The translations under genes were made by a program, and so were the position numbers. A stretch of DNA of 64,000 nt, from NCBI GenBank assembly GCA_004565275.1, contig SDOX01000006.1, forward strand, positions 868,001 to 932,000. The letters are read 5' to 3'. The DNA comes from Nannochloropsis salina CCMP1776. Its lineage: Eukaryota; Sar; Eustigmatophyceae; Eustigmatales; Monodopsidaceae. Of this stretch, positions 1 through 8,877 are shown one piece after another; positions within the stretch are counted from its first letter, which is position 1; each line of letters opens with the position of its first letter. A model generated the notes under the pieces. The model saw only the letters and a list, made by a program, of their open reading frames with translations, searched no databases and was not told where the DNA came from.

Positions 1-275
1 GTGCTCTCAGCGACATGTACCACAGATCGATTTCCAAAACTTGATTTCTCCTGAGGGAGTGGTATTGAATAGCCTTCTGACGGGGTGGATTTGGCGGTTT
101 GAAGAGCATGGAAGAAGTGCCGATCATCACCACGATGAGGCTCTTCTTTGGAGGGCGAGACGTCCGACTCAGCTTCTCCTCCGACCAAACTCGCAAACAT
201 GGCTGTGGCAATGTTCAAGACGGCCAAACGAGTTTGATGCACATCTGATAGAAGCATATTTTTAAGCTCTGCCAT
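1..275 (-). CDS. Partial hypothetical protein leaving the left edge
   Basis: An ATG whose first base is 275 opens a reading frame on the minus strand that stays free of stops for 91 codons up to the window edge. It begins MAELKNMLLSDVHQTRLAVL and then becomes rich in Ser, Glu and His (for example a GDDRHFFHAL stretch). The N-terminal 30 residues look like an amphipathic helix; the rest looks disordered. No domain is recognised. The 3' part lies outside the window, so length and function cannot be judged. A 91-codon open frame with an ATG is moderate evidence only; the competing 74-codon frame on the plus strand over the same bases is less protein-like. Confidence 0.4.
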   Translation of the reverse strand, partial: MAELKNMLLSDVHQTRLAVLNIATAMFASLVGGEAESDVSPSKEEPHRGDDRHFFHALQTAKSTPSEGYSIPLPQEKSSFGNRSVVHVAES

Positions 276-1192
276 GACGCGTATTTCGGGTGTCGTGCTT
301 GATCGAATAACTGTGACATGTTCAGGCGTAGAGCACGATGAGAATAACCTCCCGCACCAAATGACGGGATAATAGAATCGCTTCAAGCGTCTTCTCGAAT
401 AGGTAGAACGAAAAGAATTACCAGCTTTTTTGACTTTAATCGTAAAAAAGAGAAGTAAATGAACAAACAGGGACCGAGAAATGGGCCCGTCAAGGCAAGT
501 GCAACAGCAACTTAAGAAAAGCAATCAAAAAGAGCCGACGAACCTTGCTCCCGAAACAAGATCAGGGTAACGCCTGAAATGTCGATCATGACGAGTGATA
601 AATTCGTACGAACGGGTATGATAATACTTCCGTTGTGTAATTTCCCCCCTGACTTTGCAGTACCCATCTTCTTCTTTGTCTGTGCTAATCAATTTCCTTC
701 AGGGCAAAAAAAAGTGGAGAGGTAGAAATATCTCTGAGGAAAATTTATTTGTCATGTTCTTCGGCCGTTTCACCCATGAAGCATTTTCCTAGCGAATATG
801 CGTGTCACGTACGAGTGTATTGTGTTCTGATGAGGATATACCATTTAATTGGTCCTATCTGGTTGTGTAGGTTCCTGGCCAATTTTATCTGCCGTCGACG
901 TGGGGTTACACGAGTCATCGGCCACAAAGCTGTTCTTCGATCACGTAATACATGTTCTCTGTCCAACGTATCATTCAAGTTCGTATTCATATGGTCTTTT
1001 TTACAGAAGTTTTTCATAAAAAGCCAAAACTTGTAATTTGCAGCGAAAATGTCGGGTGTCGGAGAACGCATGTAGGTCGGGGGGGTGAATCGGGGTCAAG
1101 GGTGTTCGTTTGATGCGCCTTATCGGCGACAATAATTTTTTGGAAAAGATGAATCTTATCTGGTTACGCGACAACGATATAGTAACGAGGCT
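276..1192. other. Intergenic, no gene seen
   Basis: About 0.9 kb between the left-edge minus-strand ORF and the LEA-like ORF. Short ORFs exist on both strands (for example 749-1036 plus) but none has a recognisable composition or domain. The block near 400-480 is A-rich. It probably holds two divergent promoters. Confidence 0.4.
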
Positions 1193-1447
1193 ATGGAAGG
1201 CGCTAAGGAAAAGATAAGCGACGCGGGGCAATCCATCCGTGAGGGTGTCTCCCGTGCTTCCGAGCGCACTGCAGCAGGGACCCAGCAGGCCACTCACCGG
1301 ATGCAGGAGGCAGGGCAGAATGCTGTGCACTCGGGGAAAGAAAGTGGGCTCGAAACAGGACACTCGGCTGAAGAGACCTACGAGCAGGCCAAACATAAGG
1401 CTCAAGAAAGCGCCCCGTCCACCCGTAGTGGTAGCAGCCACAAATGA
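1193..1447 (+). CDS. Small LEA-like (group 3 type) hydrophilic protein
   Basis: An 84-residue protein starting MEGAKEKISDAGQSIREG. It is almost wholly Ala, Glu, Lys, Gln, Ser, Gly and Thr, with no aromatic residue except one Tyr and no Cys. It carries loose 11-residue periodicity of the AKEK..DAA / EQAKHKAQES type seen in late-embryogenesis-abundant group 3 proteins. Such proteins are unfolded in solution, form amphipathic helices on drying, and protect membranes or enzymes during desiccation, cold or salt stress. There is no targeting peptide, so cytosol or nucleus is likely. The Lys/Glu spacing is what supports the call; with so short a protein, an unrelated disordered protein is possible. 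An antisense ORF (1001-1615) overlaps it but reads as low-quality sequence. Confidence 0.6.
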   Translation: MEGAKEKISDAGQSIREGVSRASERTAAGTQQATHRMQEAGQNAVHSGKESGLETGHSAEETYEQAKHKAQESAPSTRSGSSHK

Positions 1448-2012
1448 AGTGGAGAGTGCGTGAAGTTCACTTACTTGATTGACGAAATGTATGTCATATG
1501 TATATAACTTTGGCGTCGGGACTATCCTTTTAAAAAAGAGCTTAGGGATGTTTCCATTGGGTAACAAGACAGCTATCGACGCAGTGATATCAAAAGACGA
1601 TACAGCACCATCCAATTATTTGGCTTGTCCTCTAGATAATTTTGCCTGCGATAAGGTCAAAGACATAAAAGACTTGTACGAAAAACAATTGCAGTATGAT
1701 TTCAGTGGCTATGTATCAGCACAGGATGGCTCAGAATATGTACGTGTCTCTAATTTTACCCTTCGTATACATGCAGGAGGGGTCGGTGAAAGGTACTACA
1801 CAGAGACGCTTCAATATCTGTAGGTGACATGGCACCGAGAGATGCTGAAGATCAGAAAGAGAAACAAGAAAGAGAAGGAAGCGTGCGATACATGACTGTT
1901 ACACGTCCAACAACCAGCTTTTGGGGATTTTTACTTTAATTTTTTTCCGTCCTACATGTAGTAGCGTCAATTTACACCACACTACAGCCAGGTTGAGGGA
2001 ACATGCAAGATC
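1448..2012. other. Intergenic between convergent genes
   Basis: About 0.56 kb between the LEA-like ORF and the 3' end of ARP1. A 114-codon plus-strand frame (1479-1823) is present but has no recognisable domain and atypical composition. I see no supported gene here. Confidence 0.35.
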
Positions 2013-3756
2013 TCACAGAGTCCTTGTATGAACAATTTGATTGCCGTGCTCTTGGTAATCGCGTTGAGTAATCCAGAGCGATTTAAATGTGGAGAGTGAG
2101 GCAAGAATAGACCTGAACAGGCAAGAAGACGGAAGCAATACAGACGTTACGCGGATGATCGAAATAAGGTCATACATAGCAAATAAGCGCAACGCGGTTC
2201 TCGCATTGTCATTTTTAACTCACCCGCCTATCCACGTGGAATACTTGCGCTCGGGCGGAGCTGATATACGGATCTTCACGTCACGAGGGGCCAGTTTTCG
2301 AGTCTCGTTCAGTAAACGGTCCCCGTAACCAGGGAAAAGTGTAGAGCCTCCTGCTAATACAATTTGTCCAAAAAAGGCTTTGCGCAAATCCAGGTCGGCT
2401 TTCATGATGCTTTGAATGACACATTCATGCACACCTGTCAAAGTCGTATGTGTAAAACAAATGAGCATCGACAGGAGAACGGAAAACTAGAGTACATGAA
2501 GCTTCTACCACTCATGACATTACCTATAACCAGTCACGCAACGTGTCCTTCAGTGTTCCCATCCCCATGGCACAAGTACCCTTGAATTCTCCCTCTCACT
2601 CTACTTAGGACCAACTAACCTTTTTCTTCGCTGCCGATTAGCTCCGGTTGAAACAAAATTTCCGGAGCGCGAAAACGCTCTGATCCCATCGAAATGTGGG
2701 TACCATCTGGAAGGCGAAAAGTGTCGGGTTGCGGCGGCGCTTCCTCATCTTTTCGCGGGTCAAAAGAGAGGTAACATTTTTCCTCTTTAATTTGGCGCAC
2801 TATATCTTTCTCTGCACTTGTATGCAGCTTGTATCCCGACCGCCGAAGAAGTAACTGTACATTCAGCGAAGAAGACAGCAATAATTTTGAGTCATTCCGT
2901 TATTCGACCCTTGGTGAGCTCGAGACAAAACTCACCTGTAAGTGATCCGTAACGTCGCGGCCCGCCACGTCAGTGCGAGAAATGGCATGCGGCAAGGCAA
3001 AGCCTTCATATACGGGAACCACGTGGCTGACTCCATCCCCCGAATCCAGCACTACCCCTGTCGTCCGCCCGGAAGCGTAAAGACTTAAGATAGCCTGTTG
3101 AGAGACAGAGAGAAAGGAAGTGAAGCTGAGCGAATGCAACCTGAAAAGAAAGCCACACAGACCAGAGAGGAGTCTGGTGCCGTCATCGGAGGGATATTTT
3201 GTGATTTGAAGAGGTATCTGCAATCCTCCTCAACCTATCCGCCTCCCTTTTGCCACCCTACCTGGGGTGCAAGGAAGATGGCAGGTACATTAAAGGATTC
3301 GAAAAGCACCTCGGATGCCTTTTCGCGATTCACGAGCGGGTTCAAAGGAGCCTCGGTCAATAAAACCTGGTGAATTTGTAGATCACGGATCAGACAAATA
3401 ACATTTTCAGGTCCCATTCCTCCCTCAAGAGGGCATACCGGATGATCTTCTGATGGTACATTTAAGTTATCCCGCGAGTAGAGATGACCCCAGACCTGCT
3501 CCATTTCTTGCCAGTCCACCACCACTCCATGCTCCATGGGATAACTCCATCTAAATGCACCTCTGTGTTCTTGCAGCTTTTTGCCAACACATAGGTCCAC
3601 GCCCTCTAGGGCGCCGCCAGGCATAATTCGTACATGTTTGGGCCGCCCTACGGCGGATGAAAACACAACTCGAGGCCGGTCTCCGCCTGCAAAACCAGCT
3701 TTCAAAGTACCTGTTCCATTATCTATAACGATAGGCTGATTTGAGATGCCTTCCAT
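2013..3756 (-). CDS. ACTR1: Actin-related protein 1 (centractin), dynactin filament subunit
   Basis: Five exons on the minus strand, read 3756-3262, 3094-2936, 2854-2620, 2434-2224 and 2112-2013, give 399 residues against 376 in human ARP1. Every junction is GT-AG and keeps an alignment to ARP1 in phase: the start [20 protein letters not shown], then [85 protein letters not shown], and the typical C-terminal tail ending in HTRTL. ARP1 polymerises into the short actin-like filament at the core of dynactin, the activator and cargo adaptor of cytoplasmic dynein. The actin-fold nucleotide loops ([17 protein letters not shown]) are present. An insertion of about 13 residues ([20 protein letters not shown] region) before LLTEAPLNP could be a short retained or unusual intron. 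The first ATG in frame is 3756; upstream codons lack ATG. Confidence 0.9.
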
Positions 3757-4867
3757 AGTCTCTTGGTAGAAATTAGCGAATGACAAAGTAGGAAGGTGGG
3801 CTGAATGTACTCGCCGACCGCCTTCACTCGTACACTTGTAGTTGTTAGCGAAGCTCTGTAGGGCAGATGTGAGGAGTCGGGTTGCACGCTCTGGTAAGCA
3901 AGGGTTTTATAGGGTGTGTGCCTGCTCACAAATTCATGAACCTGGGTCGGGGAGGAGCATGAATGAGGGAGAAGGAAGGCTTTTGGAGGGTATAGCGTCG
4001 GGCTGCCCTTAGGTCGCCCTCGCGACCCAGGCCGCTGTTGCCTTCCCTGTGAGAGTGTGCGATTTGCACGTCGGCTGGTGCCGCGATTCAAGCATGTTAT
4101 AATCAGTAACAAGAAGACTTTTGACGTCGCACATCCCTAACGCTTCATAAGCGCAAAATTTTCCGTCCCTAGTAGACGCGAAGAGAATGTTTACCTAGTA
4201 CTCCAATCTCCGTCTGGCTGTAATCAGCGTGCTTTGCCCATCTTTATGACAACATGCTTCCTATTTGATTTTAATATCAGATGCGGCCACAATTCTTGCT
4301 ACTTGTCATCCTGATCTTGGTAAGGTAGCAAGCCAGGCATCTTCGGCCCAATCCACGTGCTTGAAGGCCCCTAATAGTAGGGCGTTGAGCGGTCTTTCAC
4401 GATCCGGGCTCGGGACGACATGGATTGTCCTTTCCCGTGCGTCACATACCAGACAAGAGAGGCGATTCTTCTACCTTAAGTTACGCTTTATCATTAAGCT
4501 ACGATAAGCAGATCGCCTCTTCTCCCTGAGGCGCGGTCTCGAAACCAAATCTAACGAGTATCTTATTTTCCAAATACGCCACTTGGATTGTCACAGTTAC
4601 GGCTAACAGGCCAAAACTATCGGCACAATTCCGCCCCAAGCATAGTAGTCTTCTTCTGCGCTATTTTTTGCTAATTTTGTCGTAGGGGAGGCCAGAGGCC
4701 CATACGCCTCACTAAATAAATTTACCTTCGATGCGAAGGCATGGCTTTCCGTGTTCCTACTCCCTCACTAATGAGCTCCTGAATGAAGCAGCACAACTTG
4801 GATAATATTCCTTTTCAGACAATCCGCCGCGTCAATTATTGGAATCTGTATCTGTGTATCACCAGAA
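3757..4867. promoter_or_regulatory. Divergent spacer between ARP1 and the ABTB1-like gene
   Basis: About 1.1 kb separating the ARP1 start (minus) from the ABTB1-like start (plus). It must contain both promoters and 5' UTRs. ORFs at 3723-4112 and 4265-4507 are short and look non-coding. I cannot identify specific sites. Confidence 0.35.
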
Positions 4868-6655
4868 ATGGCCGGCAATCCCGCAACTTCGAATATTACC
4901 GTGGCATTTCCGCCTCACCTCGATGTATGGCGAGCTGCGAGGGAAGGCAACCTACAATTGCTGATTTTCTTGATTGAAACCAAGGGTCACAATGTTAATA
5001 TGATAAACGAGGTGGATGCCTCACCTTTATACTATGCAGCGCTTTGCGGCCACGTAGACTGCGTCAAATACTTGCTGCTCATGGGCGCGGTCGCAGACGA
5101 AGGAACGTTCATGGGAGAACGATGCTTTTTTGCCGCGCTCAATGACCCTCTGCGTCATTTGCTTCGATGTAGTAAGATGACGCGCGCTTATCGCGAACCT
5201 TTTCTAGAAAGTTTACGGTTTATGTACGAAAACAAGGAGGTGTGGTGGCCTGACGTAGCTTTTGTGTGTCGTGCCACGGCCTTTGACCCAAAGTGGAAAG
5301 CCAGCGAAGGTGTAGGCAGCGCGGGCGGTGTTCAGGAGAAGTCAGGTCTCTTTTGCCATCAAGTTATTTTGCGCGCCCGCTCAGCATTTCTCATTCAAGA
5401 GTTCAAGAAGCGGCGCGTGGAAACACGATGCGGTCGGCGTGAGGGCCTCGGGGTCGCATGGGGCACCGCATCGTCTTTATCCATTCCTCTTTTACACTCG
5501 CACAAGGCGTTCGCATGTATATTACAGTACCTTTACTGCTCGCGGTTAGAGATGCCTCTCTATCTTCTCGACGACGGCATACGCATCTCTCGGATCCTGC
5601 ATTTGCCTGGACTGGGACTAGAGCTGCAACGAGCATCGGACAAGATTGCTATGGCTAGAGAAAGGGGGATACAATGCCACAGGGAACTGAAAAGTTTGAA
5701 ATACCATTCTTCCTCTAAACACAGCACATTTTACGTGTCTCGGCAGCGACGACAAGAAATGTTAATTGTTGAGCCGAAAAAGGAGACACTGATAGAACAC
5801 TTCAAATTGCTAGCTGAGGAAGTCGTCACTCGCTTTCCCGAAGACGCCGATGTAGTCCTTTTCACGGGGGACGGAAAAAGCTTTGCTTTGCACCGAGTTA
5901 TCCTCGCGGCGCGGAGCCCTTACTTCCGCACCATGCTCAGATCGGGTTTCAAGGAGGGGCAGCAAGCAGGCAGACTCATTGTACCGCATATTCTTCCGAC
6001 GATGGAAGTATCTGCGGAGACGCGCATATTCAGCTCGGAGATAAATTACAAGGGATCCAAGCGTGTCATGGGCGAAAAAAAGGATTTGGAGAAGAAGAAA
6101 CCTTCAAACCAAGATCAGGTCGAAGAGAAAGGGGCAAACGCTTGCTGCGATGCGAGCGAGCCCCAGGCGCTCCCTTCTATCCACTTGTCTCTGTCGGGAG
6201 AGGCCTTGCGGCGGGTGATTGAATTCATGTATTGCGACGAACCCCTCAGCCCGCTGGAGGTCCCCCTGGTTTTTGACGTGTTAGATGCTGCCACCCTGTT
6301 TATGCTCCCCGGTCTTCGAAATTACTGCGTCTCTGCCCTCATGGAGCACGTCGACAAGATCGACATTTTCTCGCTCTTGGAGGTTGCCCGTTTGTACGAC
6401 CTACCACGGCTGGAAAATTTTGTGGTCGAGCGTATGGCCATGAACCTCGAGAAAGTCGTAGAAGCTGATAAGTTTCGACTCCTCGTTGAGGAGAGTGCTG
6501 CCACGGTCAAAGCGCGGGAAGAGAGGGACTCTATTCCTCTGATTGACGATATCCGATACTTTGTCTGTCGACTTCATCGTTTCGATCAAGACGTTCAAGA
6601 AATGAAATTAGCCTTGATTAAAATCCTCCTGGAACGGTTGGGGCTTAAAATTTAG
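4868..6655 (+). CDS. ABTB1: Ankyrin repeat and double BTB/POZ protein, ABTB1-like
   Basis: A single-exon gene of 595 residues. Residues about 17-95 hold ankyrin repeats (VWRAAREGNLQLLIFLIE, SPLYYAALCGHVDCVKYLL) followed by the family-typical GERCFFAALNDPLRHLLR. A first BTB domain lies at about 155-245 (FCHQVILRARSAFLI; ILQYLYCSRLEMP) and a second at about 325-490 (DADVVLFTGDGKSFALHRVI, ARSPYFRTML, VIEFMYCDEPL). The C-terminal block (VARLYDLPRLENFVVERMA; RDSIPLIDDIRYFVCRLHRF) matches ABTB1/BPOZ end to end. Animal ABTB1 is linked to growth control and, as BPOZ-2, to Cullin-3 ubiquitin ligase adaptor activity; a Cullin-3 adaptor role here is inference. A Lys/Glu-rich linker is inserted in the second BTB domain (about 395-435). 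Start chosen at the first ATG, 17 residues before the ankyrin block. Confidence 0.85.
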   Translation: MAGNPATSNITVAFPPHLDVWRAAREGNLQLLIFLIETKGHNVNMINEVDASPLYYAALCGHVDCVKYLLLMGAVADEGTFMGERCFFAALNDPLRHLLRCSKMTRAYREPFLESLRFMYENKEVWWPDVAFVCRATAFDPKWKASEGVGSAGGVQEKSGLFCHQVILRARSAFLIQEFKKRRVETRCGRREGLGVAWGTASSLSIPLLHSHKAFACILQYLYCSRLEMPLYLLDDGIRISRILHLPGLGLELQRASDKIAMARERGIQCHRELKSLKYHSSSKHSTFYVSRQRRQEMLIVEPKKETLIEHFKLLAEEVVTRFPEDADVVLFTGDGKSFALHRVILAARSPYFRTMLRSGFKEGQQAGRLIVPHILPTMEVSAETRIFSSEINYKGSKRVMGEKKDLEKKKPSNQDQVEEKGANACCDASEPQALPSIHLSLSGEALRRVIEFMYCDEPLSPLEVPLVFDVLDAATLFMLPGLRNYCVSALMEHVDKIDIFSLLEVARLYDLPRLENFVVERMAMNLEKVVEADKFRLLVEESAATVKAREERDSIPLIDDIRYFVCRLHRFDQDVQEMKLALIKILLERLGLKI

Positions 6656-6793
6656 AGAAAATAGTCCTGAGAAGCAGCAGTGTACAAAAAGCATGTATTC
6701 TTCCTGGCAAGAGCACCAAAATCTCCATCGCAATTACTTTGTACATATGCTTTTTCCAAACCTATCTCTTCCTCTTCACATCATTTTCTCTCT

Positions 6794-7717
6794 CTACCTC
6801 CCGCCACGTCTCATGTCCGGCAAATATTGGGATTCACATCGAGAACCCTCCACACTGGCCAAATCGGTTTGAAGGTAGCACTTCAAAAAGATGCGTGAGG
6901 GCAACGACGCGAACAAAGTTACGTAGCCATGAAAGTTTCCACTTAAAATGACCTGCTCTCTTTTGCTCGTCAATGGCGAACGCCTTGCAGAGAAAAATGT
7001 GCTGGCTTTTACAGCAGAAACGATTGTAAAATCATGCCCTAAGGTCACGTTCCAGCTCGGCATAGATATCTCTGCGAGCAAAAAATCAGCAAGAGCAGCC
7101 TCATCCCGATGCCCCACCCTCACCTCTTCATCAGCCTCCATGGGGTAAAGCTGCACTTTGCTGGGACCAAATTCCATCTTGAAACGACCTATCCCGCGAA
7201 CATCCAAATCCAGTTCTTCCAAACTCAGCCGATTCGGATCCGAAGGATCTCCACGCCAAGCATAGTGAGTGACGCCCAGCCCAGGCTCTTCTGTCGGCTG
7301 TAATGCGCGGAAAACCACTGCAAGGAGGATTGTGAGTATCAAAGTGGCCGTCCAGGCATTGGTTACCAACATAAGCTTGCCGCGTAGGGTCTTGCGCAGT
7401 TGCTCACGCCATGCAGCTTGAGAGGGAGAGCTTGACGGAGGTAATTTGTCGTTGCTGTTCTCGCTACGAGTGGCGCCGTCTATTTCGTCAGCAATTATTT
7501 CGACTTTCGTTCCATCTACTCCCATGACGCGGTGCCCCTGCTTGCTCCCCTCTTGCAGCAATTGTCGCGGCGTGGTGCCCTCCCTTGATGTGCTCCTCCC
7601 CGCGCGGCGGCCATGCAGCAACGAGGCGCGCGAGGCGACAGACAAACGTGTGCCTAGGGAGGATAAAAGCGATGTTGTAGGCTGTCCCGTTGCAGTGAGA
7701 GGTAAAACGGGAACCAT
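6794..7717 (-). CDS. Hypothetical single-pass membrane protein
   Basis: A 307-residue frame starting at an ATG at 7717. Residues 1-100 are Ser/Thr/Arg-rich and probably disordered. Residues about 110-138 form one strong membrane segment (LMLVTNAWTATLILTILLAV). The rest is a soluble, probably beta-rich domain (LDLDVRGIGRFKMEFGPSKV; MPSWNVTLGHDFTIVSAVKA) with an NVT glycosylation sequon, so the C-terminal part may be lumenal. I do not recognise the family. The last 30 residues are poorly structured and may come from an unspliced 3' intron, so the true C-terminus is uncertain. It is divergent from the MiaB-like gene, separated by about 1.2 kb. Confidence 0.55.
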   Translation of the reverse strand: MVPVLPLTATGQPTTSLLSSLGTRLSVASRASLLHGRRAGRSTSREGTTPRQLLQEGSKQGHRVMGVDGTKVEIIADEIDGATRSENSNDKLPPSSSPSQAAWREQLRKTLRGKLMLVTNAWTATLILTILLAVVFRALQPTEEPGLGVTHYAWRGDPSDPNRLSLEELDLDVRGIGRFKMEFGPSKVQLYPMEADEEVRVGHRDEAALADFLLAEISMPSWNVTLGHDFTIVSAVKASTFFSARRSPLTSKREQVILSGNFHGYVTLFASLPSRIFLKCYLQTDLASVEGSRCESQYLPDMRRGGR

Positions 7718-8877
7718 GGTCAGCTTGAGCTTTGAGCACCACGTGAAGATCTCATTTAGCCTGCTGATTGTAAGAGCAAGATGTCTGGCATTGAGTTCTT
7801 TATCATGGTGATGACTACAAAATGCACCTCACGATGCGATACTTTAGTTCTGCACGATATCCCGTTGTTCCTATCGACGACAACTCCTTCTGTACTAGCG
7901 TTCACCACAGAAATTTTAATATCTGCCATCATTTCTGCTAAGTAAAAGCACTAATGAGGAGATAGTAGCTACATCGCCCCAGAAGACAAAAAGCAAGCGG
8001 CCCAAGTGCCGCCGCCTCATCTCAAAGGACCGAAAGATATAGCTCAAGAGGAAAGAAATGAATACAAAAAGCGCGCTGCCGACTTCTCGTGGAAGTGAAG
8101 GCTTCAATTCAATAGACAAAGCACTTCTCCTTCCCCCGTTGCTTTGTCGGGCCCTAACCATCCTGATGAAAAGCATAAAGCACGCAGGGCCGAATCACAA
8201 AGGGGCGGAGGAAGAAGACTAACCTACGACGGACGAAGCATGCAGCACGAAAGTCGACAGCTTACTGTCTCTTCTCGTGTTTCTTGGCGTCTCATGTTCC
8301 TGAGCGGGCTCGTTGCCGGAGGCGGGCGCGAAGAGGGTGCTGCCCGCTGTTGAACGGCCTCTGCTACCATCCTTCACGCACTATGTTTCTCCAAGCGCAC
8401 CACGACGTACATGACAGCATCTGTCCTCAGTGCCAACACACTAAGTCAGGGAATTGTTTTTGCACTCCTTGTCACATTGCTATTCACATCTGCTTTTCAA
8501 CATTCTTGCTTCGCGTGCAACGCGCCCTTCGCGTGTCAACTTCAGTTGCTAGTCCTCGAGGGGGCTTCTTCTTACGAAGGCCGGTCAGTTCGAAGCTGTC
8601 AAAGCTAGTCGAGATAATTGACCTTCTACACTTGCTTGATAGTCGAGCAGCATGGCGGCTTGGTGCTCATGTGGATTTACGTGCCGTTGGCATGACAGCT
8701 TGGGCAATGGCCCTGAGTAATGCCTGACAGAGCAGATACTGCTCAGCTTACGAAGTCTTCCCTGCAACGCTCACGTATTCAATAAGATGAAGTCTTTCGA
8801 CAAGGACAATACTAACACAAAGTTATTTTCTGGATGTGTGTCTCTTAGTGCCTTTTCCGCCCCAGAGGCTCTCTGTC
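7718..8877. other. Divergent spacer, possible unrecognised 5' exon
   Basis: About 1.16 kb between divergent genes. A plus-strand frame at 8284-8727 and a short frame at 8411-8608 with a signal-like hydrophobic stretch occur here, but neither has a recognisable domain. A 5' UTR or leader exon of the MiaB-like gene is possible. No specific element identified. Confidence 0.3.

Noticed and set aside
1001-1615. 204-codon minus-strand ORF with a hydrophobic stretch
   Set aside because: It lies across the LEA-like ORF; the hydrophobic part is the complement of Ala/Glu/Lys codons. No domain recognised.
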